The position numbers and the translations under genes were made by a program. The notes under the pieces were generated by a model, which worked only from the letters and a program-made list of their open reading frames with translations, had not been told where the DNA came from and searched no databases. Positions 8,051-18,443 of a DNA stretch of 64,000 nucleotides are shown piece after piece. Source of the DNA: an uncultured Paracoccaceae bacterium (GTDB taxonomy: Bacteria > Pseudomonadota > Alphaproteobacteria > Rhodobacterales > Rhodobacteraceae); NCBI GenBank assembly GCA_938002605.1, contig CALLAF010000016.1, forward strand, positions 1 to 64,000, written 5' to 3'. Numbering within the stretch: position 1 is the stretch's first letter; each line of letters begins with the position of its first letter.

Positions 8051-10147
8051 ATGGAAACCACCATCCTCTTTGCTCCGCTTGTGGGCGCGCTTATTGGCGG
8101 CTTTGGTTGGCGCATGATCGGCGAAACCGCCGCGCAGTGGATCACCACGGGCCTGCTGTTCTTGGCCGCGTTTTTATCTTGGATCGTGTTCCTGACATTT
8201 GATGGCACAACCGAGACAATCCACATCCTGCGCTGGATCGAAAGCGGTACATTGTCGACCGATTGGTCGATCCGTATGGACCGTCTGACCGCGATCATGT
8301 TGATCGTGATCACGACCGTTTCCGCGCTCGTGCATCTGTATTCATTCGGCTATATGGCCCATGATGAACATTTTAGCGAAAGCCAGAATTACAAGGCGCG
8401 TTTCTTTGCCTATCTGTCGTTCTTTACCTTTGCGATGTTGATGCTGGTCACCTCTGACAACCTTGTGCAGATGTTCTTTGGTTGGGAAGGTGTGGGCGTT
8501 GCATCCTATCTATTGATCGGTTTCTACTACAAGAAACCATCTGCGGGCGCCGCTGCGATCAAAGCCTTTGTGGTGAACCGTGTTGGCGACTTTGGTTTCG
8601 CGCTAGGTATCTTTGCGCTTTATATGCTGACGGATAGCATTCGCTTTGACGATATTTTTGCCGCTGTGCCACATTTGGCCGAACAAAACCTGCATTTCTT
8701 GTGGCGTGACTGGAACGCGGCCAATCTGATTGCGATGCTGTTGTTCATCGGCGCGATGGGGAAATCGGCACAATTGATCTTGCACACATGGTTGCCAGAC
8801 GCGATGGAAGGGCCGACACCCGTATCCGCGCTGATCCACGCTGCAACCATGGTTACGGCTGGTGTTTTCCTTGTGTGTCGCATGTCACCATTGATGGAAT
8901 ACGCGCCAGAAACCACCGCGTTTATCGTTTTCTTGGGGGCCACAACCGCGTTTTTCGCGGCGACTGTGGGCCTTGTTCAAAACGACATCAAACGCGTCAT
9001 CGCCTATTCAACCTGTTCGCAGCTGGGCTACATGTTTGTGGCTGCTGGCGTTGGCGTTTATTCGGTCGCGATGTTCCACCTGCTGACCCATGCTTTCTTT
9101 AAGGCGATGTTGTTCCTTGGCGCAGGCTCTGTGATCCACGCGATGCACCACGAACAGGACATGCGAAACTATGGCGGTCTGCGCAAAAAGATCCCCTATA
9201 CGTTCTGGGCGATGATGATCGGCACATTGGCGATTACCGGTGTTGGTATCCCGCTGACTCATATTGGCTTTGCGGGCTTCTTGTCGAAAGATGCGGTGAT
9301 CGAGAGCGCCTTTGCAGGCACATCCGGCGGCTATGCGTTCTGGATGCTTGTGATTGCGGCTTTCATGACCAGTTTCTACAGCTGGCGCCTGATGTTCCTG
9401 ACCTTCTATGGCACGCCGCGCGGTGACAAGCATACGCATGATCACGCGCATGAAAGCCCAATGGTTATGTTGATCCCGCTGGGCGTGTTGGGTCTTGGCG
9501 CGGTGTTCTCTGGGATGCTTTGGTATAATTCATTCTTTGGCGATCACCATAAGGTCGAAACGTTCTTTGGGATTGCTGACGCGGAAATGCACGCAGATGA
9601 CAGCCACGGTGAAACCGATGCGCATGGTGATGATCACGCGACCGATGACCACGCTGACGATCACGCAACGGATGCAGAGCATGCCTCAGTACCAGGTAAG
9701 GGTGCCATCTTTATGGCCGACGACAACCACGTGATGGATGACGCGCACCATGCGCCGACATGGGTCAAGGTATCGCCGTTCGTTGCGATGATCCTTGGTC
9801 TGGCGCTGGCTTATATCATGTATATCCGTCGTCCTGATCTGCCTGCGAAACTGGCGGCCCAACAAGCACCGCTTTATCGGTTCTTGCTGAACAAATGGTA
9901 CTTTGACGAGCTGTACGATCTGATCTTTGTACGGCCTGCGATGGCCATTGGGCGGTTCTTCTGGAAGCGCGGAGATACGCAACTAATTGATGGTGGGATT
10001 AACGGTTTGGCCATGGGCATCATTCCATTCTTCACAAGGCTCGCCGGGCGCGCGCAGTCTGGTTATCTGTTCACCTATGCACTGGGCATGGTTATCGGGA
10101 TCACGGTGCTGCTGACCATTGTGTCGATGTCAGGGGGGGCGCACTAA
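8051..10147 (+). CDS. nuoL: NADH-quinone oxidoreductase subunit L with His/Asp-rich insert
   Basis: The largest proton-pumping subunit of the complex I membrane arm, 698 residues, related to Mrp-type antiporters. Conserved antiporter sequences include [44 protein letters not shown] and [20 protein letters not shown]. It is longer than the E. coli protein (about 613 residues). The extra length includes two histidine-rich loops between C-terminal helices: HTHDHAHE at residues 461-468, and a 31-residue tract at 514-544 containing seven His and ten Asp. The stop and the nuoM start share one base (TAATG). Confidence 0.97.
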   Translation: METTILFAPLVGALIGGFGWRMIGETAAQWITTGLLFLAAFLSWIVFLTFDGTTETIHILRWIESGTLSTDWSIRMDRLTAIMLIVITTVSALVHLYSFGYMAHDEHFSESQNYKARFFAYLSFFTFAMLMLVTSDNLVQMFFGWEGVGVASYLLIGFYYKKPSAGAAAIKAFVVNRVGDFGFALGIFALYMLTDSIRFDDIFAAVPHLAEQNLHFLWRDWNAANLIAMLLFIGAMGKSAQLILHTWLPDAMEGPTPVSALIHAATMVTAGVFLVCRMSPLMEYAPETTAFIVFLGATTAFFAATVGLVQNDIKRVIAYSTCSQLGYMFVAAGVGVYSVAMFHLLTHAFFKAMLFLGAGSVIHAMHHEQDMRNYGGLRKKIPYTFWAMMIGTLAITGVGIPLTHIGFAGFLSKDAVIESAFAGTSGGYAFWMLVIAAFMTSFYSWRLMFLTFYGTPRGDKHTHDHAHESPMVMLIPLGVLGLGAVFSGMLWYNSFFGDHHKVETFFGIADAEMHADDSHGETDAHGDDHATDDHADDHATDAEHASVPGKGAIFMADDNHVMDDAHHAPTWVKVSPFVAMILGLALAYIMYIRRPDLPAKLAAQQAPLYRFLLNKWYFDELYDLIFVRPAMAIGRFFWKRGDTQLIDGGINGLAMGIIPFFTRLAGRAQSGYLFTYALGMVIGITVLLTIVSMSGGAH

Positions 10148-11694
10148 TGAGCAATATCCTTTCGCTTACGACGTTCATCCCGCTGGGCGGGGCTATCATT
10201 CTCGCGCTTCTATTGCGTGGCGATGATGCGGCGGCACAGAGAAATGCAAAATGGGTCGCGATGAGCACATCACTGGTTACCTTTGTGGTGTCTCTGTTTA
10301 TCTTGTCGAACTTTGACCCGTCTGACACCGGTTTTCAGTTTGTCGAAGAACGCACATGGTTGGCAGGTCTGCAATATAAGATGGGCGTTGACGGGATCAG
10401 CATTCTATTCGTGATGTTGACCACATTCTTGATGCCGCTTGTGTTTGCGTCTTGCTGGAATGTGACCACACGCGTCAAAGAATACATGATTGCCTTCCTG
10501 CTTTTGGAAACCTTGATGCTCGGCGTGTTCATGGCGCTTGATCTGGTGCTGTTCTACCTGTTCTTTGAAGCGGGTCTGATCCCAATGTTCTTGATCATCG
10601 GGATCTGGGGCGGTAAGAACCGGATTTACGCATCTTTCAAGTTCTTCCTTTATACCTTCCTTGGCTCGGTGTTGATGTTGGTTGCTATGGTCGCGATGTT
10701 CTACCACGCGGGCACCACTGACATCGCGCTATTGCTGTCCCCAGAAGTCAGCTTTGCCTCTGACCCAATCACTGTGCTTGGCCTGAACATCATGGGCGGC
10801 GCGCAGACCTTGATGTGGATTGCGTTCTTTGCATCATTTGCCGTGAAAATGCCTATGTGGCCGGTTCACACATGGTTGCCTGACGCGCACGTTCAGGCCC
10901 CAACAGCCGGTTCTGTTGTGCTGGCGGCAATCCTGCTGAAAATGGGTGGCTATGGTTTCTTGCGGTTCAGCCTGCCAATGTTCCCAATCGGGTCCGAGGT
11001 CATGGGGCCGCTTGTGCTTTGGCTGTCGGCGATCGCGATTGTTTACACATCGCTCGTCGCGTTGGTCCAAGAGGACATGAAAAAGCTGATCGCCTATTCA
11101 TCGGTTGCCCACATGGGGTACGTCACGATGGGGATCTTTGCGGTGAACCAACAAGGCATCGACGGCGCGATCTTCCAGATGATCAGCCACGGCTTTATCT
11201 CTGGCGCGTTGTTCTTGTGTGTTGGCGTGATTTATGACCGGATGCACACCCGCGAAATCGACGCCTATGGTGGCCTGGTGAACCGGATGCCGGCCTACGC
11301 GCTGATCTTTATGTTCTTCACCATGGCCAATGTTGGCCTGCCGGGGACATCTGGGTTTATCGGCGAATTCTTGGTGTTGATCGGCATTTTCCAAGTGAAT
11401 ACTTGGGTGGCAGCCATCGCGACCACTGGCGTTATTTTCTCGGCGGTTTATGCGCTTTGGCTGTACCGCCGGGTTGTCATGGGTGATCTGATTAAAGAAA
11501 GCCTTAAATCCATCACCGATATGACCAAGCGCGAAAAGCTGATTTTTGTCCCGCTGGTTACCATGACATTGCTGTTGGGTGTCTACCCGGCGCTGGTTCT
11601 TGATATTATTGGGCCAAGCGTTGAAGCATTGGTTGAAAATTACGAAACGGCTGTCGCGGGATTTGCCCCTGTCAGCCCTGTCGCGTCGCATTAA
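10147..11694 (+). CDS. nuoM: NADH-quinone oxidoreductase subunit M
   Basis: An antiporter-like proton-pumping subunit of complex I, 515 residues, about 14 transmembrane helices. Family landmarks include [21 protein letters not shown] (with the conserved glutamate), [20 protein letters not shown] and [20 protein letters not shown]. It is coupled to nuoL by a one-base overlap and is followed 12 bases later by nuoN. Confidence 0.97.
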   Translation: MSNILSLTTFIPLGGAIILALLLRGDDAAAQRNAKWVAMSTSLVTFVVSLFILSNFDPSDTGFQFVEERTWLAGLQYKMGVDGISILFVMLTTFLMPLVFASCWNVTTRVKEYMIAFLLLETLMLGVFMALDLVLFYLFFEAGLIPMFLIIGIWGGKNRIYASFKFFLYTFLGSVLMLVAMVAMFYHAGTTDIALLLSPEVSFASDPITVLGLNIMGGAQTLMWIAFFASFAVKMPMWPVHTWLPDAHVQAPTAGSVVLAAILLKMGGYGFLRFSLPMFPIGSEVMGPLVLWLSAIAIVYTSLVALVQEDMKKLIAYSSVAHMGYVTMGIFAVNQQGIDGAIFQMISHGFISGALFLCVGVIYDRMHTREIDAYGGLVNRMPAYALIFMFFTMANVGLPGTSGFIGEFLVLIGIFQVNTWVAAIATTGVIFSAVYALWLYRRVVMGDLIKESLKSITDMTKREKLIFVPLVTMTLLLGVYPALVLDIIGPSVEALVENYETAVAGFAPVSPVASH

Positions 11695-11706
11695 GGAACG
11701 GATGAC

Positions 11707-13143
11707 ATGATTTCCGCAGATATCCAAATCGTCATGCCTGAAATCCTGCTGGCTATCTATGCCATGCTGGCCTTGCTTGCGGCGGTATACACCAACAAAG
11801 ATAAATCCGCGTCCTTGCTGACATGGGTGACATCGGGGCTTTTTGTCCTGATGGGCCTTTGGATTGGCATAAACGGGCAGGGGACCCAGACTGCCTTTGA
11901 CGGCATGTTCAACGATGATGCGTTTTCGCGCTTTGCGAAGGTCGCGATCTTGCTCTCTGCTGCGGCTGTCTTGATGATGTCCGAAGCCTATATGAAGCGT
12001 CGCGGGTTGCTGCGTTTCGAATACCCGATCCTTGTGGCCCTGTCGGTCGTCGGGATGATGGTCATGGTTTCGGCTGGTGATCTGATGGCGCTATACATGG
12101 GGCTCGAGCTGCAATCGCTGTCGCTTTACGTCGTGGCGTCGTTGCGCCGCGATAGTGTAAAATCGACCGAAGCCGGGTTGAAATACTTTGTGCTTGGCGC
12201 GTTGTCATCGGGTCTGCTGCTTTACGGCGCATCGCTGACCTACGGTTTCGCGGGCACGACATTGTTTAGCGGCATCATCGAGGCGAGCGCGCATCACCCA
12301 TCACTGGGCTTGCTATTCGGCATCGTGTTCTTGGTGTCAGGTCTGGCATTCAAAGTTTCGGCTGCGCCATTCCACATGTGGACCCCGGATGTTTATGAAG
12401 GTTCGCCAACACCCGTGACGGCGTTCTTTGCGACTGCGCCAAAATTCGCGGCAATGGCGATGTTTGCACGGGTCGTGCATGACGCATTTGGCCATATCGT
12501 TTCAGATTGGCAGCAGATCGTGGCTTTGCTTGCAGTCGTTTCTATGTTCCTCGGCGCGATTGCGGCGATTGGGCAAAAAGACATCAAACGTCTGATGGCC
12601 TATTCATCAATCGCGCATATGGGCTTTGCTTTGATGGGCTTGGCGGCTGGCACAGTTTTGGGCGTGCAGGCGATGCTGATCTACATGGCGATCTATGTGA
12701 CCATGAATATCGGCGCTTTTGCCTTTATCCTTGGGATGGAGCGCGATGGGCGTCCGGTTACATCAATCGAAAGCCTCAAGATGTATTCCAAGCGCCAGCC
12801 GCTACGCGCGCTTGCGCTGCTGGTGTTGATGTTCAGCCTTGCGGGTGTTCCGCCGATGGTCGGTTTCTTTGGCAAGTTCTACGTGCTGCGTGCGGCCTTT
12901 GATGCCGGTTTGGCTTGGTTGGCTATTGCGGGTGTGATCGCTTCTGTGATCGGCGCGTTTTATTACCTGCGCATCGTTTACTACATGTACTTTGGCGAAG
13001 AGACAGAGCCATTGGATGGCAAAATGAACCCTGTTCTATGGGGCTTTTTGATGGCGGCTTCTTTGGCAATGGTGATCGGCGTGTTTAACCTGTTCGGGAT
13101 CGAACCGATTGCCCAAGCCGCGGCAGAAGCGCTTGTTCACTGA
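11707..13143 (+). CDS. nuoN: NADH-quinone oxidoreductase subunit N
   Basis: The third antiporter-like subunit of the complex I membrane arm, 478 residues. [41 protein letters not shown] and [20 protein letters not shown] are present with the expected lysines and glutamate. GGAACGG before ATG 11707 is the likely ribosome-binding site. It closes the nuo set, and the birA frame overlaps its last codons. Confidence 0.97.
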   Translation: MISADIQIVMPEILLAIYAMLALLAAVYTNKDKSASLLTWVTSGLFVLMGLWIGINGQGTQTAFDGMFNDDAFSRFAKVAILLSAAAVLMMSEAYMKRRGLLRFEYPILVALSVVGMMVMVSAGDLMALYMGLELQSLSLYVVASLRRDSVKSTEAGLKYFVLGALSSGLLLYGASLTYGFAGTTLFSGIIEASAHHPSLGLLFGIVFLVSGLAFKVSAAPFHMWTPDVYEGSPTPVTAFFATAPKFAAMAMFARVVHDAFGHIVSDWQQIVALLAVVSMFLGAIAAIGQKDIKRLMAYSSIAHMGFALMGLAAGTVLGVQAMLIYMAIYVTMNIGAFAFILGMERDGRPVTSIESLKMYSKRQPLRALALLVLMFSLAGVPPMVGFFGKFYVLRAAFDAGLAWLAIAGVIASVIGAFYYLRIVYYMYFGEETEPLDGKMNPVLWGFLMAASLAMVIGVFNLFGIEPIAQAAAEALVH

Positions 13144-13891
13144 CAACACACACGCGCATTGGCCTGATGGCTATGCGCGTGTCATTCTAGATAGTGTGGA
13201 TAGCACGATGGCCGAGGCGACACGCCGCGCGCCGACTTTAGAACGTCCCACTTGGATTATGGCACATACCCAAACCGCGGGGCGTGGGCGCCGTGGGCGG
13301 CCTTGGGTGGACCCTGCAGGTAATTTGATCGCCACGCTCATATTTAAGCCACGGTGCACGCTCGCCGAAGCGGCTCAACGATCTTTTGTTGCCGCCAACG
13401 CGTTAGAGACGGCGCTATCTGTCTATGTACAACCCGAAAAATTGGCGCAGAAATGGCCGAATGACGTGCTGTTGTCTGGCGGAAAGGTTGCTGGGATTTT
13501 GCTCGAAAGCAGCGGGCAGGGGCCGCAGGTTGATTGGCTTTCAATCGGGATCGGCGTGAACCTTGTTACAACGCCGCAAGCGGTTGAAAATGCGGCTTTT
13601 GCCCCGACCAGTTTGCGTGCTGCTGGCGGGTGGGATGTTGACCCGGTTGATTTCCTATCGGTGCTTGCACAGGCATATGCGACCCAAGAAGAAAACCTGC
13701 GCAGCTTTGGTTTCGCGCGCATCCGCAACGATTGGTTGTCCAAAGCCGCGCGCCTAGGCGAGCTGATCACCGCGCGCACCGGGCGTGAAGAAATCACAGG
13801 ACGCTTTGAAACGGTTGATATGGATGGCAATCTGGTGTTGCAGACGGCGCAAGGTGCGCGCGTGATCGCGGCTGCGGACGTATATTTTTAG
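13133..13891 (+). CDS. birA: Biotin-[acetyl-CoA-carboxylase] ligase
   Basis: Attaches biotin to carboxylase carrier proteins using ATP. About 252 residues, catalytic and C-terminal domains only, without the DNA-binding domain of E. coli BirA, as is usual in this group. It has the biotinyl-AMP loop GRGRRGRPW (about residues 50-58) and KWPNDVLL. The start is uncertain: there is no ATG before the conserved [12 protein letters not shown] segment, so I take TTG 13133. TTG 13109 is an alternative. Either way it overlaps the end of nuoN, implying coupling to the nuo operon. Confidence 0.9.
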   Translation: MFTDNTHAHWPDGYARVILDSVDSTMAEATRRAPTLERPTWIMAHTQTAGRGRRGRPWVDPAGNLIATLIFKPRCTLAEAAQRSFVAANALETALSVYVQPEKLAQKWPNDVLLSGGKVAGILLESSGQGPQVDWLSIGIGVNLVTTPQAVENAAFAPTSLRAAGGWDVDPVDFLSVLAQAYATQEENLRSFGFARIRNDWLSKAARLGELITARTGREEITGRFETVDMDGNLVLQTAQGARVIAAADVYF

Positions 13892-13905
13892 ACGGGAGAT
13901 AACCC

Positions 13906-14679
13906 ATGCTTTTGGCGATTGACTGCGGCAATACCAATACCGTGTTCTCTATCTGGGATGGAGAAAGCTTTATCGCGACATGGCGGACCAGTACCGAATG
14001 GCAGCGCACGGCTGATCAATATTACGTCTGGCTATCGACCCTGATGGCGGTGCAAAAGCTGGATGTCGAAATCACCGAGATGATCATCAGTTCGACCGTG
14101 CCCCGCGTTGTGTTTAACTTGCGTGTCCTATCCGACCGCTATTTCAATTGCCGTCCTTTGGTGGTGGGCAAACCTGATTGTTTGCTTGAACAGCAGCCGC
14201 GTGTCGATGCAGGCACCGCCGTTGGTCCAGACCGGATTGTGAACGCGGCCGGTGCCTTTGACCGGTTTGGCGGAAACCTGATTGTTGTGGATTTTGGCAC
14301 GGCGACGACCTTTGACGTGGTGGATACGGATGGGGCCTATGTCGGTGGGGTGATCGCGCCGGGGGTCAACCTTAGCCTTGAGGCACTGCACAATGCCGCT
14401 GCGGCGCTACCCCATGTTGATATCACCATGCCGCAACGCGTTGTGGGCACAAATACTGTGGCTTGCATGCAATCTGGTGTCTTTTGGGGTTACATCGGGC
14501 TGGTCCGCGAGATATGTGCGCGGATCAAAGCGGAACGCGATACCCCGATGAAAGTGATCGCAACCGGGGGGCTCGCACCCCTGTTCCAACAAGCGGACAA
14601 TTTGTTCGATTCATATGACGACGATCTGACGATGCACGGTCTTACCGTGATCAATAAGTACAATAAGGAAAACACATGA
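13906..14679 (+). CDS. coaX: Type III pantothenate kinase
   Basis: Phosphorylates pantothenate, the first step of coenzyme A synthesis, 257 residues. The acetate/sugar-kinase-type phosphate loop is seen in LLAIDCGNTNTVFSIWDG at the N-terminus, followed by GPDRIVNAAGAF and VDFGTATTFDVVD. CGGGAGA sits upstream of the ATG. The stop overlaps the start of the RNase J gene by four bases. The birA-coaX-rnj order following nuoN is common in Rhodobacterales. Confidence 0.95.
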   Translation: MLLAIDCGNTNTVFSIWDGESFIATWRTSTEWQRTADQYYVWLSTLMAVQKLDVEITEMIISSTVPRVVFNLRVLSDRYFNCRPLVVGKPDCLLEQQPRVDAGTAVGPDRIVNAAGAFDRFGGNLIVVDFGTATTFDVVDTDGAYVGGVIAPGVNLSLEALHNAAAALPHVDITMPQRVVGTNTVACMQSGVFWGYIGLVREICARIKAERDTPMKVIATGGLAPLFQQADNLFDSYDDDLTMHGLTVINKYNKENT

Positions 14680-16340
14680 CCGACCGCCTGATTTACCTGC
14701 CTCTTGGGGGCGCCGGCGAGATCGGCATGAACGCTTATGTTTATGGCTATGGCGCACCGGGCAAGGAACGGTTGATCGTGGTCGATCTTGGAGTGACTTT
14801 TCCGGATATGGATGGCACGCCGGGTGTTAATCTGATCCTGCCGGACATTTCATGGCTTGAAAAACGCAAATCCCAGATTGAGGGCATCTTTATCACCCAC
14901 GCCCACGAAGACCACGTCGGTGCCATTGGGCACTATTGGGAACAGCTTGGCGCGCCTGTCTATGCGCGCCCATTCACGGCCAATATCGCCCGTCGCAAGC
15001 TGTCAGAACATGGTTTGCCCGACAGTGTGGTCAATGTCGTCGACGTCTATCCGCAAGTCATTGACTGTGGCCCGTTCAAAGTATCTTACCTGCCGATCAG
15101 CCATTCGATCCCTGAAAGCGCGGGCCTTTTGATCGACAGCCCTGATGGGCGTATCTTGCATTCCGGCGACTTTAAGATCGATGAAACCCCAGTCGTGGGT
15201 GATCCGTGGAATGCGGCGCTTTGGGAAGACGTTTCTAAGGACGGGGTGAAGGCGCTTGTCTGTGACAGTACAAACATCTTTTCAACCGCCGAAGGCCGGT
15301 CAGAGGCGACGATTGGCGACGCGATTGCAGACATGATGAAAGAAGCGACCGGGATGGTCGTGGCCACTACATTTGCATCCAACATCGCGCGACTGAAAAC
15401 ACTCGCGATTGCCGCTGAAAAGGGTGGGCGTTCCGTTGTCCTGCTTGGCCGCGCGATGCGCCGCATGGTCGAAGCCGCAACCGAAGTTGGCATTCTGTCA
15501 GGCTTCCCACCCGTCGTATCGCCCGAAGACGCGCTGAACATGCCGCGTGAAAACGTGATGCTGCTGGTAACCGGATCGCAAGGCGAACGCCGCGCCGCTT
15601 CTGCACAACTGGCTCAAGGGTCCTATCTGGGGCTGAAGTTGAAAGAAGGGGACACGTTCCTCTTTTCATCCAAAACCATCCCCGGCAATGAACGCGGCGT
15701 GATCCGGATCATGAACCAACTGTCCGAATTGGGCGTTGATGTGATTGATGATGCCGGTGGGAAATACCACGTGTCTGGCCACGCGAACCGCCCCGATCTG
15801 GAAACCATGCACGAGATCGTCAAACCCCAAATCCTGATCCCAATGCACGGCGAACACCGCCATCTGCGAGAACATGTAAAGGTCGGCAATGCCAAAGGCT
15901 TGACCGGGATTGTTGCCGTCAACGGGATGATGATTGACCTGTCCGGCAATGCGCCCAAAGTCGCTGAATATATCGAAACCGGCCGTACTTATCTAGATGG
16001 CACCGTGCAAATTGGCGCGATGGACGGCATCGTGCGCGACCGGATTCGCATGGCGCTGAACGGCCATATGATCGTGACGCTGATCATCGACGAAAACGAT
16101 GAACCACTCGGTGATCCGTGGGTTGAAATCTCTGGCATCGCGGAAACAGGCCGGAACAATGCGGCGCTGGTCGATGTGGTCGAACAAGACCTGAGCCAAT
16201 TCGTGAACCGCGCCAACGCCAAAACGCTGCGCGATGAAGTGAAGTTGGAAAAAGAGCTCAAAACAATCGCCCGCCGCTCTGCCGCTGCTGAGATCGGTAA
16301 AAAGCCGGAAGTGACAGTGATTGTATCTCGATTGAGCTAA
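14676..16340 (+). CDS. rnj: Ribonuclease J family protein
   Basis: A metallo-beta-lactamase/beta-CASP ribonuclease, 554 residues, expected to act in RNA maturation and decay with 5'-exo and/or endonuclease activity. The zinc motif HAHEDH is at residues 75-80, and later histidines lie in LPISHSIPES, LHSGDFKID and IPMHGEHRHL. The C-terminal domain is present, so it is full length. Start coupled to coaX (ATGA). It ends at a strong terminator. Confidence 0.94.
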   Translation: MTDRLIYLPLGGAGEIGMNAYVYGYGAPGKERLIVVDLGVTFPDMDGTPGVNLILPDISWLEKRKSQIEGIFITHAHEDHVGAIGHYWEQLGAPVYARPFTANIARRKLSEHGLPDSVVNVVDVYPQVIDCGPFKVSYLPISHSIPESAGLLIDSPDGRILHSGDFKIDETPVVGDPWNAALWEDVSKDGVKALVCDSTNIFSTAEGRSEATIGDAIADMMKEATGMVVATTFASNIARLKTLAIAAEKGGRSVVLLGRAMRRMVEAATEVGILSGFPPVVSPEDALNMPRENVMLLVTGSQGERRAASAQLAQGSYLGLKLKEGDTFLFSSKTIPGNERGVIRIMNQLSELGVDVIDDAGGKYHVSGHANRPDLETMHEIVKPQILIPMHGEHRHLREHVKVGNAKGLTGIVAVNGMMIDLSGNAPKVAEYIETGRTYLDGTVQIGAMDGIVRDRIRMALNGHMIVTLIIDENDEPLGDPWVEISGIAETGRNNAALVDVVEQDLSQFVNRANAKTLRDEVKLEKELKTIARRSAAAEIGKKPEVTVIVSRLS

Positions 16341-16355
16341 AATGTTCGCATTTTA

Positions 16356-16574
16356 TCATCTTGAGGCGCCTTTGGGGGCCTCTTTTTGTTGATGATGTCC
16401 CTTTGATACATGCGGGATAACGCGCTGCCAAAATTGCCAGAAGCCGCGCTCCTGTTTTCGTCTGCTTACGATATACGTAATTGCGATAAGAAACAGGAGT
16501 ACTGCTCCTAGGCCGCTTCCTTTCATGCCAAATAGGCTCAGTTCAGCGTTCTCAATTAAATGAATTAGTTCCAA
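16356..16574 (-). CDS. Small single-pass membrane protein (TTG start)
   Basis: A 72-residue candidate with one transmembrane helix (about residues 21-38, GLGAVLLFLIAITYIVSR) followed by a basic tail. It starts at TTG, but a strong GAGGAG (16582-16587) lies seven bases upstream on the minus strand, which is the main support. The 3' end overlaps the rnj terminator on the other strand. I recognise no family. If not translated, the coincidence of ribosome-binding site and membrane helix would be chance. Confidence 0.5.
   Translation of the reverse strand: MELIHLIENAELSLFGMKGSGLGAVLLFLIAITYIVSRRKQERGFWQFWQRVIPHVSKGHHQQKEAPKGASR
16363..16388 (+). terminator. Terminator after rnj
   Basis: GAGGC (16363-16367) pairs with GCCTC (16378-16382), with further CC/GG pairing inside, followed by TTTTT. 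It closes the nuo-birA-coaX-rnj block. The same bases encode the C-terminus of the opposite-strand small membrane protein. Confidence 0.8.
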
Positions 16575-16667
16575 AGGCAGACTCCTCGCTTTAGTTGCGT
16601 CGTTGTCTTTGCCTTTGAGGTTAAAAGTAGCGGTTTTTTAGGGAGCTTGGCAACCCAAGATCGGCTA

Positions 16668-16698
16668 GCTGCCAAGGATTAATTCAATCCTTGGTAGC
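16668..16698. repeat. Long inverted repeat (13-bp arms)
   Basis: Arms 16668-16680 and 16686-16698 are complementary over 13 positions with one G-T mismatch, around the loop AATTC. The inner nine pairs (CCAAGGATT/AATCCTTGG) are perfect. There is no T-tract on either strand. It lies between the helicase gene and the small membrane-protein gene, so it could act in 3'-end processing of the helicase mRNA or as a protein-binding site. Confidence 0.6.
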
Positions 16699-16729
16699 GT
16701 CAAAAACCATATTAGTATTGAGGCAATGT

Positions 16730-16755
16730 ATTTCAGACATAATTATGTCCGAAAT
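16730..16755. promoter_or_regulatory. 26-bp near-perfect palindrome, possible operator
   Basis: A 14-bp perfect palindrome (GACATAATTATGTC, 16736-16749) is extended on each side by one mismatched pair and then five further pairs (ATTTC/GAAAT). It is AT-rich with dyad symmetry typical of sites for dimeric regulators. It lies about 160 bases upstream of the small membrane-protein start. No bound regulator can be named from sequence. Confidence 0.5.
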
Positions 16756-16798
16756 AACGATTTGCCCTCCCATGAAGTAATTTGGGAACTATGACGGA

Positions 16799-18250
16799 TT
16801 ACGCCTTCGCCCGTTCCTCAAAACTCATCGCGATGAAGGCTGGCGTGTCATCACCCATGCCGACAATTGTTGGGCCGTTATCGCGTGGCTGATTGCGTCC
16901 GCGTCCGCCGCGCTGGCGGTTTTCGCGTGGTTTGCGGTCTTGCTCGGGCTTCGGATCTGTTGGCGCTTTGCCGGTCGCAGGTGCAGTGGCCTGTGCGGGT
17001 TTGCTTTCTTCTGTTGGCTTATCTTCAACAGGTTTACGGCGCGTACGTGTGCGTGTCCGCTTAGGTTTTTCGTCGCTATCTGCCTTGGGGGCAGGGGCGG
17101 CTTTGACGGGTGGGTCTTGGCGAGGAATTTCCTCTTTGACCAAGGCTTCGACGTCAGCAAGGTTTTTGTCGTCGCGTCCGACACAGATCATGATCGCGGT
17201 GCCTGTACGCCCGGCGCGGCCTGTGCGGCCAATGCGGTGTACGTAATCTTCGGCATGGCTTGGCACGTCAAAATTAAACACATGGGTGACTGCCGGGATA
17301 TCGAGCCCACGTGCAGCCACATCAGATGCTACAAGGAACCGCAACTTGTTATCGCGGAACGCTTCAAGCGTGCGCATACGGTGTGATTGATCTAGATCGC
17401 CGTGAATCGGCGCCGCCTCATAACCATACTTGTTCAGCGATTTTGAAACGATATCAACGTCTGACTTGCGGTTGCAAAAGATGATCGCGTTGGTACAGCT
17501 GTCGCCCTCGCTATCAATCAGAGCGCGCAGAAGGGCGCGTTTTTCGGAAGGTTCCTTGCGCTTTTCAGAGCCTTTGAACAGCACGACACTTTGTTTGATG
17601 TTGGTGTTCGTCGTGGCTGCGCGCGCGACTTCAACCTTGGCGGGGTTGGACAGGAATGTATTGGTGATCCGTTCAATTTCCGGGGCCATTGTCGCAGAAA
17701 AGAACAGCGTTTGGCGGGTAAAGGGCGTGCGTTTAAATATTTCTTCGATGTCAGGGATAAAGCCCATGTCCAACATACGGTCGGCTTCGTCGATGACCAT
17801 GACTTTCACATCGGTCAGGATCAATTTGCCGCGTTCCAAATGGTCCAACAGGCGTCCTGGCGTTGCGATCAACACGTCAACGCCTTTATCGATCAGCTTA
17901 TCCTGATCTTTGAAAGAGGTGCCACCGATCAGCAAGGCTTTGCTAAGCTTGGTGTATTTTGCATAGGCGTCAAAGTTTTCAGCCACTTGCGCCGCCAATT
18001 CACGGGTGGGGGCGAGCACAAGCGAACGTGGCATGCGCGCGCGGGCGCGGCCGCGGCCCAATAGCGTGATCATCGGCAGGGTAAATGCTGCGGTTTTCCC
18101 TGTGCCGGTCTGCGCGATCCCAAGAACGTCGCGGCCTTCAAGTGCGGGTGCGATCGCCCCGGCTTGAATTGGTGTCGGCGTATCGTAGCCCGTTTCGGCT
18201 ACAGCTTTTAGAACCTTGGCATCAAGGTTCAAATCAGTGAATTTCGTCAT
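16799..18250 (-). CDS. DEAD-box RNA helicase, RhlE-like
   Basis: An ATP-dependent RNA helicase, 483 residues. Q motif TPIQAGAI, Walker A AQTGTGKT (46-53), DEAD (154-157), SAT (185-187) and HRIGRTGRAGRTG are all intact. After about residue 380 comes a low-complexity basic tail (KPKRTRTRTRRKP, then RQRGGRGRNQPRDN), typical of RhlE-type enzymes and likely to bind RNA. The start is set at ATG 18250, giving MTKFTDLNLD. An upstream extension to 18334 reads into the leader and lacks similarity. Probable roles are ribosome assembly and RNA decay at low temperature, by family. Confidence 0.93.
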   Translation of the reverse strand: MTKFTDLNLDAKVLKAVAETGYDTPTPIQAGAIAPALEGRDVLGIAQTGTGKTAAFTLPMITLLGRGRARARMPRSLVLAPTRELAAQVAENFDAYAKYTKLSKALLIGGTSFKDQDKLIDKGVDVLIATPGRLLDHLERGKLILTDVKVMVIDEADRMLDMGFIPDIEEIFKRTPFTRQTLFFSATMAPEIERITNTFLSNPAKVEVARAATTNTNIKQSVVLFKGSEKRKEPSEKRALLRALIDSEGDSCTNAIIFCNRKSDVDIVSKSLNKYGYEAAPIHGDLDQSHRMRTLEAFRDNKLRFLVASDVAARGLDIPAVTHVFNFDVPSHAEDYVHRIGRTGRAGRTGTAIMICVGRDDKNLADVEALVKEEIPRQDPPVKAAPAPKADSDEKPKRTRTRTRRKPVEDKPTEESKPAQATAPATGKAPTDPKPEQDRKPRENRQRGGRGRNQPRDNGPTIVGMGDDTPAFIAMSFEERAKA

Positions 18251-18443
18251 GTGCGTCCTAAATGTGCGGGATCGATCCGCATTTGTGAAAGGACGCATTT
18301 CCCCGAACGCCCTGGTCTCGACGGCCCGTGCCATCCTGTCTGCGGATAGCGAAATTAGGCTTTAGCGTCAAGCGACGCGGCATTTACGCGGCGTTCCGTT
18401 GCCAGTTGTGTCTGTCTGGCACCGCCGTTTGGGGTGTTCCCAT

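Noticed and set aside
9590-9682. The NuoL His/Asp tract as a tandem DNA repeat or CRISPR-like element
   Set aside because: Units are irregular in length and sequence and stay in frame. It is a protein low-complexity loop, not a DNA repeat array.
18251-18443. tRNA or small RNA in the gap upstream of the helicase gene
   Set aside because: No cloverleaf, CCA end or terminator structure could be drawn.
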